Assembly (NCBI RefSeq): GCF_000974445.1
Contig: NZ_BBOJ01000031.1
Span: 37,754 to 101,753, forward strand
Length of the DNA: 64,000 nt
DNA from: Lentzea aerocolonigenes
Lineage (GTDB): Bacteria; Actinomycetota; Actinomycetes; Mycobacteriales; Pseudonocardiaceae
Direction: 5' to 3'
The notes below the pieces were generated by a model, which was not told the origin of the DNA, ran no database searches, and worked only from the letters and a program-made list of their open reading frames with translations. A program made the position numbers and the translations under genes. Of the stretch, positions 51,773-60,156 are shown piece by piece; the first letter of the stretch is position 1; each line of letters begins with the position of its first letter.

Positions 51773-51784
51773 TACTCACCAGTA
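51773..51784. promoter_or_regulatory. tactcaccagta motif upstream of the SMC operon
   Basis: Differs by one base from the core of the fadA operator at 41591-41602. It lies 56 bases before GTG 51841, in a promoter-like AT-rich stretch. Confidence 0.4.
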
Positions 51785-51840
51785 GGTCTCATTTGGTGCC
51801 TAGGTTGCCGCCCTATCGAGTGGTGGCAGCTGGAGGAAAT

Positions 51841-54246
51841 GTGACCGTGGCGGGTGAAGCCGGGTTACTCGAACTTATGGCCGGGCGATTGGCCAAAGAC
51901 GATCTCACCCCACGTGCGGCGGAACTGGTGCTGGCGGCGTGCCGAGGCGAAGCGGCGCTGGAGCGCGCGCTCGCCGGCGTGCCCGCAGAGGACACCGCCG
52001 TACCGCGAGAGCGGACGGACGGCCCCGGCCAGGGCATCTTCGTGTCGGAGATCCGCGTGCGCGGCTTCCGGGGCATCGGTCCCCAGGCGCGCCTGCCGCT
52101 GGCGCCGGGTCCTGGACTGACCGTCGTCACCGGACGCAACGGCTCGGGCAAGTCGAGCTTCGCCGAGGCCGCCGAACTGGCGCTGACCGGCTACAACGCC
52201 CGCTGGACCCGCGCGCGGCACGACGTGTGGCGGCAGGGGTGGCGCAACCTGCACCAGAACGACACCGCCGTCGAACTGGAGCTCGTCCAGGCGTCGCTGC
52301 CGGACCGCACGACGATCCGAAGACGCTGGACGCCCGACGAGGACCTGGCACAGGGCGAGTGGACGCAGGACGGCGCGCCGTTCGACGACCGCAGGTGGCA
52401 CGACGCGTTGGAGACCTACCGGCCGTTTCTGCCCTACAGCGAACTGGGAACCGTCCTCGACGCGCAGCCCGAGGACCTCTACGAAGCGTTGCACCGTTTG
52501 CTGGGGTTAGAGGCTATAACGGAAGCTCAACAGTCTCTCGCCGAACACCGCAAACGCCTCGCCGAGATCGTTGCCCGCCCCTACGACCGACGTGAACGCG
52601 TGCGCGCGGAGCTGGCGGCGTCGCAGGACGAACGCGCCCGTCGCGCCGCGGCGCTGCTCGGCAGCGACTCCCCCGACCTCGACGCGATCGCGGACCTCGC
52701 ACTCGGCGCGGAGGTCGGCAGCGGAACGAACCTGCTGCACCAGATCGTGGACCTGACACTGCCGCCGGACGACGAGATCGACCGGTGCCGCGAGACTCTC
52801 GATCTGGCGCTAGGGGCTGTAACTGTCGTTGCGACGGACAACGCGCAGGACTCGCTCAGGTGCAGCGAGATCCTGCGGCTCGCGATCCAGCTGCAGGAGT
52901 CCGGCGGCAACCAGTCGTGCCCGGTGTGCGACCTCGGCCGCCTCGACGGGCTGTGGCTGGCCAAGGCCAAGGAACGCGCCGAGCACCTCGCGAAGGCCGC
53001 CGCGGAGCTGCACGAGGCCGCGGACCGGCTGGACGTGGCCGTGGCGGCCACGCGGGCGTTGTGCCAGCCGGCGCCGGACGTGCTGCTGGAGGCGCAGGAC
53101 ATGCTCGACACGACGACCGCGCTGCAGGCGTGGCAGGCGTGGGAGCACTGCGTCGCGATCGACGACCCCGTGCGGCTGCGGCGCGAGTTCTTCGACCGCT
53201 ACGCCGAACTGGTGGCGGTCGTCGAGCAGCTGAAGTCCGTGGCGCGCGAGCAGATCGACCGGCGCGACCTGGTGTGGCGGCCGATGGCGATCGCGTTGTT
53301 CGAGTGGCATTCCCAGGCGCAGCAAGCGCTTGCGGACGCCGAGGTGCTCGCCGACGTGACCGAGGCGGAGAACTGGATCCGCAAGACCGCGGCCACGCTG
53401 CGGTCCGAGCGCATCGCGCCGTTCGCCAAGGAGTCGCAGCGGATCTGGCAGCGGTTGCGGCAGCAGAGCAACGTCGACCTGGGCGCGGTGCGGCTCGGCG
53501 GCACCCGCAACGTCGAGCTGGACGTGTCGGTCGACGGCGTCTCGAACTCGGCGCTCGCGGTGATGAGCCAGGGCGAGCTGCACTCGCTGGGACTGGCGTT
53601 GTTCCTGCCGCGCGCCATGGTGGACGAGAGCCCGTTCCGGTTCGTCGTGATCGACGACCCGGTGCAGGCGATGGATCCGTCCAAAGTGGATGGACTCGCG
53701 CAGGTGCTCGCCGACGTCGGGCTCACCCGCCAGGTCGTGGTCTTCACGCACGACGAACGGCTGGTGGAGGCGCTGCGGCGGTTGCGGCTCGCGGCGACGG
53801 TCTGGGAGGTCTGCCGCGGCGAGGAGTCCGTCGTGCAGGTGCGGATGTCCGACGACCCGGTCGGCCGGTGCCTGAACGACGCCCGCGCGATGCGGGGCGA
53901 CGAGGACCTGCCGGACGCGTTGCGGGCCGAGCTGGTGGCGTCGTGCTGCCGGGCGGCCCTGGAAGCGGCGTCGCACGCCCGGTTCCGCCGTGAACGGCTC
54001 GGCCGCGGGATGCCGCACGCCGAGGTGGAACGGGTGCTGGAGTGCGCGTTGACGACCAGGCAGAAGATCGCGCTGGCCGTGCTCGACGACCTCGCGGAGC
54101 CCGCGAAGCTGTTGCCGCACCTCGAGGACGTCGTCGGTTCCTGGGCGGTCGACCTGCTGCAGGCGTGCAGGGTCGGTGGTGACAGCGGCGATCTCGACGT
54201 GCTGATCCGCGACACCGAGTTGCTGGCGGGGTGGTTGCAGCGATGA
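51841..54246 (+). CDS. SMC/Rad50-like ATPase with zinc-hook motif
   Basis: An 801-residue ATPase. The N-terminal lobe has VRGFRGIGPQ and Walker A VTGRNGSGKSSFAEAAE near residue 100; a coiled coil leads to CPVC (Cys360, Cys363) at the middle, where Rad50-type zinc hooks lie; the second coil returns to the signature SQGELHSLGLALFLPRA and Walker B FVVIDDPVQAMDPSK. Such proteins bind and tether DNA ends. GTG 51841 has GGAGG four bases upstream; an in-frame TTG at 51793 is weaker. The stop overlaps the next gene (ATGA). First gene of a four-gene operon. Confidence 0.88.
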   Translation: MTVAGEAGLLELMAGRLAKDDLTPRAAELVLAACRGEAALERALAGVPAEDTAVPRERTDGPGQGIFVSEIRVRGFRGIGPQARLPLAPGPGLTVVTGRNGSGKSSFAEAAELALTGYNARWTRARHDVWRQGWRNLHQNDTAVELELVQASLPDRTTIRRRWTPDEDLAQGEWTQDGAPFDDRRWHDALETYRPFLPYSELGTVLDAQPEDLYEALHRLLGLEAITEAQQSLAEHRKRLAEIVARPYDRRERVRAELAASQDERARRAAALLGSDSPDLDAIADLALGAEVGSGTNLLHQIVDLTLPPDDEIDRCRETLDLALGAVTVVATDNAQDSLRCSEILRLAIQLQESGGNQSCPVCDLGRLDGLWLAKAKERAEHLAKAAAELHEAADRLDVAVAATRALCQPAPDVLLEAQDMLDTTTALQAWQAWEHCVAIDDPVRLRREFFDRYAELVAVVEQLKSVAREQIDRRDLVWRPMAIALFEWHSQAQQALADAEVLADVTEAENWIRKTAATLRSERIAPFAKESQRIWQRLRQQSNVDLGAVRLGGTRNVELDVSVDGVSNSALAVMSQGELHSLGLALFLPRAMVDESPFRFVVIDDPVQAMDPSKVDGLAQVLADVGLTRQVVVFTHDERLVEALRRLRLAATVWEVCRGEESVVQVRMSDDPVGRCLNDARAMRGDEDLPDALRAELVASCCRAALEAASHARFRRERLGRGMPHAEVERVLECALTTRQKIALAVLDDLAEPAKLLPHLEDVVGSWAVDLLQACRVGGDSGDLDVLIRDTELLAGWLQR

Positions 54247-54629
54247 ACGTTCCCTCTGACGTGCAGGACCGGCTGACCTGCGTCGCGAACCTGCTGGCAC
54301 GCCCGGATCAGCTCGACGGCGTCCGGATACGGTGCTGTGCCGAGCTGTTGCGCACGGCGGTGGAGCGGTCGGTGGCCCGCGCTTGTGGCGCCGAGGACAC
54401 GGATCAGCCCGTACACGCGTTGCTGATCAACCTCGCGTCTCATGTGGACGCCGACGTGGCGCACGACGCGTCCCAGCTGTGGCACGCGTTGAGCCGCGCG
54501 ATCCGGCACCACGGTTACGAGCTGACCCCGACCGTCGCGGAGCTGAGCGGCTGGCACTCCGACACCGCGGCGGTCGCCGCGGCTCTCCACCCGACCCTGA
54601 CCCTGTCCGGCACCATCGAGATCACCTGA
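54243..54629 (+). CDS. Small operon protein of unknown function
   Basis: A 128-residue, mostly helical protein without a motif that I recognise. It opens NVPSDVQDRLTCVANLLARPDQ, contains RCCAELLRTAVERSVARAC and ends in a Thr-rich strand. It is coupled to the SMC-like ATPase by ATGA and lies eight bases before the phosphoesterase, so it should act with them, perhaps as an adaptor or regulator. Similar small genes in such operons are easily missed. Confidence 0.75.
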   Translation: MNVPSDVQDRLTCVANLLARPDQLDGVRIRCCAELLRTAVERSVARACGAEDTDQPVHALLINLASHVDADVAHDASQLWHALSRAIRHHGYELTPTVAELSGWHSDTAAVAAALHPTLTLSGTIEIT

Positions 54630-54637
54630 AGGCACCG

Positions 54638-55477
54638 GTGAAACTGCTGCTGTTCGCGGACCTGCACCTGGACACGCGCTTTCCCAGCGCGGGTCCCCTG
54701 CGGCGCCAGGCGTTGCGCGACACGCTGGGCCGCATCGTGGACCTCGCGGAGGAATCGAAGGCCGACGCGGTGCTCTGCGCCGGCGACCTGTACGAGCACG
54801 AGCGCTGCTCCCCTCACACCGCCTCGTTCCTGCAGTCGTCCTTCGACTGCTCGGTGCCGGTGTTCCTGGCGCCGGGCAACGACGACTGGTACGGGCCGCA
54901 GTCGGTCTACCAGCAGGTGGACTGGTCGCCGAACGTGCACGTGTTCTCCTCGGAGTCGTTGACGCCCGTGGAGCTCACCGACGGCATCACGCTGTGGGGA
55001 GCCGCGCACGTCGGCCCCGGCCCCGCGCGCGACTTCCTGGACGGCTTCGCGGTGAACCGCGGCGGGGTGAACCTGGCCCTGGGCCACGGTTGCGCGCCGG
55101 AGGACGTCGAGATCACCGGGCTGGACCACGCGTTCCTGGGACACGTGCACACGCCGGAACACGCCGTCCGCTACACGTTCCCCGGCAACCCGGACCCGCT
55201 CACGCCGGGCGAGACCGGTGAACGCGGGGCGGTGCTGTGCACGGTGCACGAAGACGGCACGGTGTCGCGTGAGGTGTTCGACGTGTCGGCGTCGCGGTCG
55301 CTGGGGCTGCTGGCCGAGCGGGCCGAGGCGTTCCCGTCGCTCGACTTCGACTCCGTCGCCGCGGAACGGACCGTGCGCGGCCAGTTCGTGCGCGACGTGC
55401 TCGCGGACCCGTCCCTGGACACGGCGTTGCGCGGCCGCGTGCTCGCAACGGGCCTGCGCGCGCTGGAGGAACGATGA
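54638..55477 (+). CDS. SbcD/YhaO-like metallophosphoesterase (nuclease)
   Basis: A 279-residue calcineurin-like phosphoesterase. The metal motifs come in order: FADLHLDTRF (DxH), CAGDLYEH (GD), APGNDDW (GN[D/H]), GHGC and GHVHTPE. SbcD/Mre11 proteins use this site to cut DNA ends. The protein lacks a long C-terminal capping region. GTG 54638 starts it; its stop overlaps the YhaN-like gene (ATGA), matching the phosphoesterase-ATPase pairing of SbcCD and YhaO-YhaN. Confidence 0.92.
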   Translation: MKLLLFADLHLDTRFPSAGPLRRQALRDTLGRIVDLAEESKADAVLCAGDLYEHERCSPHTASFLQSSFDCSVPVFLAPGNDDWYGPQSVYQQVDWSPNVHVFSSESLTPVELTDGITLWGAAHVGPGPARDFLDGFAVNRGGVNLALGHGCAPEDVEITGLDHAFLGHVHTPEHAVRYTFPGNPDPLTPGETGERGAVLCTVHEDGTVSREVFDVSASRSLGLLAERAEAFPSLDFDSVAAERTVRGQFVRDVLADPSLDTALRGRVLATGLRALEER

Positions 55478-58104
55478 AGATCGAGTCGGTGACCGCGCAC
55501 GCGTTCGGTCCGCTGCACGACCGGACGTTGCCGCTGGCGCCCGGTCTGACCGTGGTGTCGGGCGTGAACGAGTCCGCGAAGTCGTCCTGGCACGCCGCCA
55601 TCCGGGCCGCGCTGTGCGGTGAACCGTCGGCGCGGCACCGTCCGTGGCAGGGCGAGTCGTGGCGCGTGACGGCGATGGTGTCGCTGGCGTCGGGCGAAGT
55701 CGTTGCCGTGGACCGGGATCTGAACGACGACTCGGCGCCGGACGTCGCGCGCCGGGTGGGCCTCGACCGCACGTCGTTCGCCGCCACCGCCTGCGTTGAC
55801 CAGGCGCAGCTGCTGACGGTGCTCGACGCCGCAGACGGTCTGCAGGAACACCTGCGCCGTGCCGCCGCCACGGCGGGCACGGACGGCACGGTGGAGCAGG
55901 CGTTGAAACGGCTGAACGCGCCCGTGGACGCGTTGCGGGAGGCGCGGAACCGCTTGCGCGAGGCGGAAACCGACCTCGGCGTGGCTCGGCGCGAGCACGT
56001 CCGGTACCTGGAGCTGAGCGCGCGGGCGAGGCTTGCCGCCGCGGCTCGTGCCCGCCTGGCCGTCCAGGAGCACGCCGCGTCGATGGAGGCGTTGTCCCAG
56101 CGGGTGGCCCGGCTGACCGAGTTGCAGAAGCGCTTCGGCGACTCGCCGCCGTCCGGTCTCGCCGCGCAGGAGGAGCTCACGCACGTGGTGAACCGCGCGC
56201 TGGCCGCGTGGCGTGCCGCCCCGACCCCGCGCGTGCTGACCGGTCCGTCGGCGGCGACCCTCGAAGGCGAGCTCGAAGCCCTGCCGGAGTTCCCGGTCGG
56301 TGAGACCGCGGTGGACGACGAACTCCGTGTCGTGGCAACGGCTTACGAGACCGCGGCCGCCGTGGCCGCGGCGCACAACGAGCGCAGGCCGTCACCCCCG
56401 ACCACCGCTGAACCGTCGGTGCTGCGGGGCCTGGCCACGCGCCTCGACCCGGCCGCCGGTGGCCGCCTGACCACCGCGTCGATCGAGGTGGACACCGCCC
56501 GCCAGATCCAGGACGAGGCCGCCGCGAACGCAGCGCGCGCCCAGGTCGAGGCCGACGTGGCGGCGGCTCGCGTGCACGAGATCGCCGTGCCGAACCCGTT
56601 CCTGCGCAACGCTTTGCTGGCTCTGAGCTGCCTGACCAGCGTCGTGGGTCTGCTGCTGTTCGTGGTGGGCCAGCAAATTCCCGCCGTCGGTGTGCTGGTG
56701 GCCGCTCTCGTGGCCGGCGTCGGTGGAGCCCTGTCCCGGGGCAACGCGGCCCAGCGCAACGCCGCGGTCGCCTTCGCCGCCGAGCGTGCCGCGGCGGCCA
56801 CCGACGCACGAGCCGTGCTGTTCCACGCGGACCGGGCGCTCGCCGAAGCGGAAGGCCAGCGCGCCGTGGCGTCGGAAGCCGTGCGCGTGCACGACGAAGC
56901 CGCTGCCCGGTGCGCCGCCCTGGGCATCCCAGCCGACCGCGAGACGTTGTGGCGCCTCGCGAACCGCGCCGCCTGGGAGGCGGAGCACGCCGACCTGATG
57001 TCCGAGGTGGCCCGCACCGAGAAGGCGGTGCGCGTGGAACTGGCCGCCCGCGGCAAGGTCGAGGCGGGCATGTCCGTGCCGGATCTGCTGGTGGACTACG
57101 AAACCGACTGCAAGGTCCGCGCCCGCCAGGCGTTGATGGCGGCCCAGCGCCCCCTTCTCGCCCAGGCACTGGAAGACCGTCGTCTGGCGGAGTCCACCGT
57201 CGCCGAGGCCACGGTCGCCCACACCAGAGCCCTGGCCCTGCTGCGCCACGCCGTGACGGCCATCGGCGGCACCGGCGAGCGCCCGGAGGACCTGCTCCGC
57301 GCGATCGCCGAGTGGCAACGGGGCTGGGACCGGATGCTCCGCGAGGCGGAAGAGGAGCGCAACGCGTGGGCGGAGCTCCAGAACCTGTTGGCGGAGGGCA
57401 CGGTGAACGACCTGGAGACAACCCTCTCCGCCGCCCAGACCGAGCACGCCGCGCTGATCGAAACCGCGGCCCGCTACGCCGCCTGCGACCCGGTGGACCC
57501 GACCCTGGCCACAGCAGCCGACGCCCTGGCCGCCACAGTCACCGAACTGGCCCGCAAACTCCCCAGCGTCCCGGACGCGGAGGAGGCCGTGCAGGCGGCC
57601 ACCGCCGTCCTGACCGAGGTGACGGCCGAAGTGGAAGCCATCGACCTGGCCTCCCGCTACCTGACGGCCGCCCGCGAGAAGGTGCACAGCACCATCGCCC
57701 CGGCCCTGGAAACCACCCTCCGCACATGGCTACCGTTGGTGACCGACGGCCGTTACGTGGACGCCGCCGTAGACCCGCAGTCCCTGACCGTGCGGGTGTG
57801 CTCCTCCTCCGAGACGTGGCACCAGGCTTCACGCCTGTCCTTGGGCACCGCCGAACAGATCTACCTGCTGCTGCGCGTGGCCCTCGCCCAACACCTCGCC
57901 ACCGAGCCGTGCCCGCTGCTGCTGGACGACGTCACGGTGCAGGCCGACGACGCCCGCACCCGCGCGGTGCTGGACCTGCTGCTGAAGCTGTCGGAGGACC
58001 GGCAGATCGTGCTGTTCGCGCAGGAGACCGCGGTGCTGGAGTGGGCGCGGGAGCGGCTGGGTGAGCGGGACGTGCTGCACCAGCTCACGCCGGTGGCGGC
58101 CTGA
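55474..58104 (+). CDS. YhaN-like SMC ATPase with central membrane hairpin
   Basis: An 876-residue SbcC-related ATPase. The P-loop reads GVNESAKSSW, where Ala replaces the usual Gly before Lys. Coiled coils flank two membrane helices at about residues 375-418 in place of a zinc hook. The C-terminal lobe has the signature LSLGTAEQIYLLLRVALAQ and Walker B PLLLDDVTVQADD. YhaN proteins of firmicutes have the same membrane hairpin. It would tether the phosphoesterase to the membrane. It overlaps the convergent vsr gene by 20 bases. Confidence 0.88.
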   Translation: MKIESVTAHAFGPLHDRTLPLAPGLTVVSGVNESAKSSWHAAIRAALCGEPSARHRPWQGESWRVTAMVSLASGEVVAVDRDLNDDSAPDVARRVGLDRTSFAATACVDQAQLLTVLDAADGLQEHLRRAAATAGTDGTVEQALKRLNAPVDALREARNRLREAETDLGVARREHVRYLELSARARLAAAARARLAVQEHAASMEALSQRVARLTELQKRFGDSPPSGLAAQEELTHVVNRALAAWRAAPTPRVLTGPSAATLEGELEALPEFPVGETAVDDELRVVATAYETAAAVAAAHNERRPSPPTTAEPSVLRGLATRLDPAAGGRLTTASIEVDTARQIQDEAAANAARAQVEADVAAARVHEIAVPNPFLRNALLALSCLTSVVGLLLFVVGQQIPAVGVLVAALVAGVGGALSRGNAAQRNAAVAFAAERAAAATDARAVLFHADRALAEAEGQRAVASEAVRVHDEAAARCAALGIPADRETLWRLANRAAWEAEHADLMSEVARTEKAVRVELAARGKVEAGMSVPDLLVDYETDCKVRARQALMAAQRPLLAQALEDRRLAESTVAEATVAHTRALALLRHAVTAIGGTGERPEDLLRAIAEWQRGWDRMLREAEEERNAWAELQNLLAEGTVNDLETTLSAAQTEHAALIETAARYAACDPVDPTLATAADALAATVTELARKLPSVPDAEEAVQAATAVLTEVTAEVEAIDLASRYLTAAREKVHSTIAPALETTLRTWLPLVTDGRYVDAAVDPQSLTVRVCSSSETWHQASRLSLGTAEQIYLLLRVALAQHLATEPCPLLLDDVTVQADDARTRAVLDLLLKLSEDRQIVLFAQETAVLEWARERLGERDVLHQLTPVAA

Positions 58105-58558
58105 CCGGTCTTCGAGAGGTCACCAGCGCGGCGACCCGGACGGCGACTTCGTCCGGGTCGTCGTGCTCCCACACCCGCACGACGAGCCATCCGGCGGCCG
58201 TGAGCTGCGCGTCGGTGTCGCGGTCGCGGACGACCACGCCGTGCAGCTTCACCCGCCACCACTCGCGGTTCGCCTTCGGCAGCTGCCCGTGCTCGGGGCA
58301 CGAGTGCCAGAAGCAGCCGTCGACGAACAGGGCGATGCGCGGCCCGCGGAACACGACGTCGGCTCGCCGACGCCGGTTGGTGCCGGGCGGTGCGACGTTC
58401 ACGAGGTAGCGCAGCCCCCTGCGGTGCAGCGCCCGGCGAACCGCCAGCTCCGGCGCGGTGCCGACCCGCCGGGTCCTGCGCATCACCCCCGAGGTCGCCG
58501 CGGAGCTGGCTCCAGGCGCGGGCCCCGGGTCGATGTAGCGGTACACGACCTGCAGCAT
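58085..58558 (-). CDS. vsr: Very short patch repair (Vsr) endonuclease
   Basis: A 157-residue nicking endonuclease for T:G mismatches left by 5-methylcytosine deamination. MRRTRRVGTAPELAVRRALHRRGLRY, DVVFRGPRIALFVDGCFWHSCPEHG and REWWRVKL are the family signature, with the catalytic Asp/His and zinc-binding Cys/His. Most vsr genes sit next to a cytosine methylase; none is in this window. It converges on the YhaN-like gene with overlapping ends. ATG 58558 is used; ATG 58483 would remove part of the N-terminus. Confidence 0.93.
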   Translation of the reverse strand: MLQVVYRYIDPGPAPGASSAATSGVMRRTRRVGTAPELAVRRALHRRGLRYLVNVAPPGTNRRRRADVVFRGPRIALFVDGCFWHSCPEHGQLPKANREWWRVKLHGVVVRDRDTDAQLTAAGWLVVRVWEHDDPDEVAVRVAALVTSRRPVRPPPA

Positions 58559-58594
58559 CCCGGAATTGTCAGACCCCGTCGCTACCGTCACCCC

Positions 58595-59227
58595 ATGACC
58601 AACGCCGCCTTCCGCAAGCGCACCCCCACCACCGACGAGAAGCTCGCCGACCTGGGCCTGCGCCTCGCGGTCCTGGACCGGGCGATCGCCGCCGGCATCG
58701 ACGCGCGCGCCGCCTCGCCGCCGTTCGGGCCCACCAACGCGCCCGGCCTGCTCGACTGGATCCACCGGGTCGGCACGCTCCGCCAGCTCCTCGCGAGCGA
58801 AGGCTGGCAGCGCCTCGACCACTGGAACGCGGGCCTGATCCGCCACCCGTCCCGCCCGATCCTGCTGGGCACCCTGCAGGGCAACCGCGGCACGGGCTCG
58901 CCGGACGCGCCGTTGCGCAGCGACTACGCGAAGGGACCCGCCATCGCGGCGATGATGCGGGACAACGACCACGACCAGTTCGCGCTGTTCGAGAACGCGC
59001 GCAGCGAAGGACTGAAGCTGTGGTTCCTGGTGACGTACCCGTTGCAACTGGAGGACCGGCTCGTGGTGCTGCGGGAGGTGTCGCAGCCGGAACCCACGCC
59101 CCAGAACCAGGTCATCGAGCGCTGGGCGCACCGGATTCCGTTGCCGCCGATGGAGTTCCCGGTGCTCAAGACGCCCAATGTGGACGGTCCGGAGGAGGTG
59201 GACTTCCCGATCGCGCTACGTCGTTGA
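58595..59227 (+). CDS. Hypothetical protein
   Basis: A 210-residue soluble protein that I do not recognise. It has a helical opening (TTDEKLADLGLRLAVLDRAI), then LLDWIHRVGTLRQLLASEGW, RPILLGTLQGNRGTG and LKLWFLVTYPLQLEDRLVVLREV, which reads like an alpha/beta domain. It is divergent from vsr with 36 bases between the starts, so the two may share a promoter and belong to the same repair or defence island. No catalytic motif is evident. Confidence 0.68.
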   Translation: MTNAAFRKRTPTTDEKLADLGLRLAVLDRAIAAGIDARAASPPFGPTNAPGLLDWIHRVGTLRQLLASEGWQRLDHWNAGLIRHPSRPILLGTLQGNRGTGSPDAPLRSDYAKGPAIAAMMRDNDHDQFALFENARSEGLKLWFLVTYPLQLEDRLVVLREVSQPEPTPQNQVIERWAHRIPLPPMEFPVLKTPNVDGPEEVDFPIALRR

Positions 59228-59458
59228 GGCGACGCCGAACGCGACCTCCGCCAACGCCCCCGCGCCAACCAGCAGCACGAGCGTGAGCACACCGAGCAAC
59301 ACCGCCGCACCGCGCCGGCCGGTGCGCCTCGTCCTGTGGTTCGCATGGAAGCCGAGCACAGCGCAGGCGATCGGCGCCGCCCACACCGGATGCGGCCACC
59401 TGACCACGCCGGCCACCGACAACGCGACCAGTGCCAGCCCGAGCAGCCACGCACCCAC
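59216..59458 (-). CDS. Small membrane protein beside the repeat array
   Basis: An 80-residue protein with about three hydrophobic helices: VGAWLLGLALVALSVAGVV at the start, then PVWAAPIACAVLGFHAN, a basic loop HRTRRTGRRG and a last helix ending VASTT. Start GTG 59458. Its first 100 bases resemble each unit of the degenerate tandem array that lies just upstream, so the array seems to be made of partial copies of this gene. It overlaps the end of the preceding gene by 12 bases. Function unknown. Confidence 0.5.
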   Translation of the reverse strand: MGAWLLGLALVALSVAGVVRWPHPVWAAPIACAVLGFHANHRTRRTGRRGAAVLLGVLTLVLLVGAGALAEVAFGVASTT

Positions 59459-59478
59459 GTGAGCGCTACGCGAAGTCG

Positions 59479-60105
59479 GGTCGCCGCTCGGGGTCACCGG
59501 CTCGAAGCTGCGCGGGACAACCGCACCGCGCTGAGCAACGCGTCTGCGCCGCGCAGAATCAGGTCGGCCGCCGCGACCGGCTCGAGCCCACCTGGGACAG
59601 TCGCGGCGAGCTGAGCGAGGCAGACCAAGCGACCACACCCACGCCGCCCAGAATCGGGTGGCCCAGCCCCTACCGACTCAAACCCACGCCGGACGGACGC
59701 CGTGCGCTGGGCAACGCCAGACCCAGCAACCACGCCTGCGCTACGCAGAATCCGGTCGCCCAACGCGACCGGGCTCGAGCCCACACCGCACGGCCGCGGC
59801 GCAGTGTCCAGCACCAGACCAAGCGACCACGCCTGCGCTGCGCAGTGTCCGGTCACCCCGACGTCGCTGGCCCGAAGCGGTTCGGTCAGTCACGCCACCC
59901 TGCGCAGCGCCAGACCAAGCATCCACGCCCGCACCGCCGGAATCGGGTCGCCCACCTGCCACCGGCTCAAGCCCACGCCGGGCAGCCGCACCACCCTGAG
60001 CAACACCAAACCAAGCAACCACGTCCCCATTGGACGCAAAGCCGAGTCACCCCCGCGGGCCCACGCGGGGCAGCCGCGGCGCGCTGAGCAGCCGCCGTCC
60101 TGTCT
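59479..60105. repeat. Degenerate tandem repeat array, about 96-bp unit, 6-7 copies
   Basis: Unit boundaries, marked by ggtcg/gggtcgcc-like starts, lie near 59479, 59562, 59656, 59754, 59851, 59945 and 60044, giving spacings of 83-99 bases. Each unit contains an agaccaagcgaccac-like core followed by gcctgcgctgcgcagaatc or variants, and ccggctcgagccca. On the minus strand the units give short frames such as WLLGLVLLRVV and WMLGLALRRVA, matching the N-terminus of the small membrane protein at 59458. No open gene spans this 700-base gap. Confidence 0.72.
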
Positions 60106-60156
60106 ACCGGGACCCGCGTGGCAGCTCGCCGCGCCACCGGTGACAATGACCGGATC

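Noticed and set aside
59479..60105. CRISPR array
   Set aside because: Units are about 96 bp, degenerate and directly adjacent, with no constant short repeat and no unique spacers; no cas genes are present.
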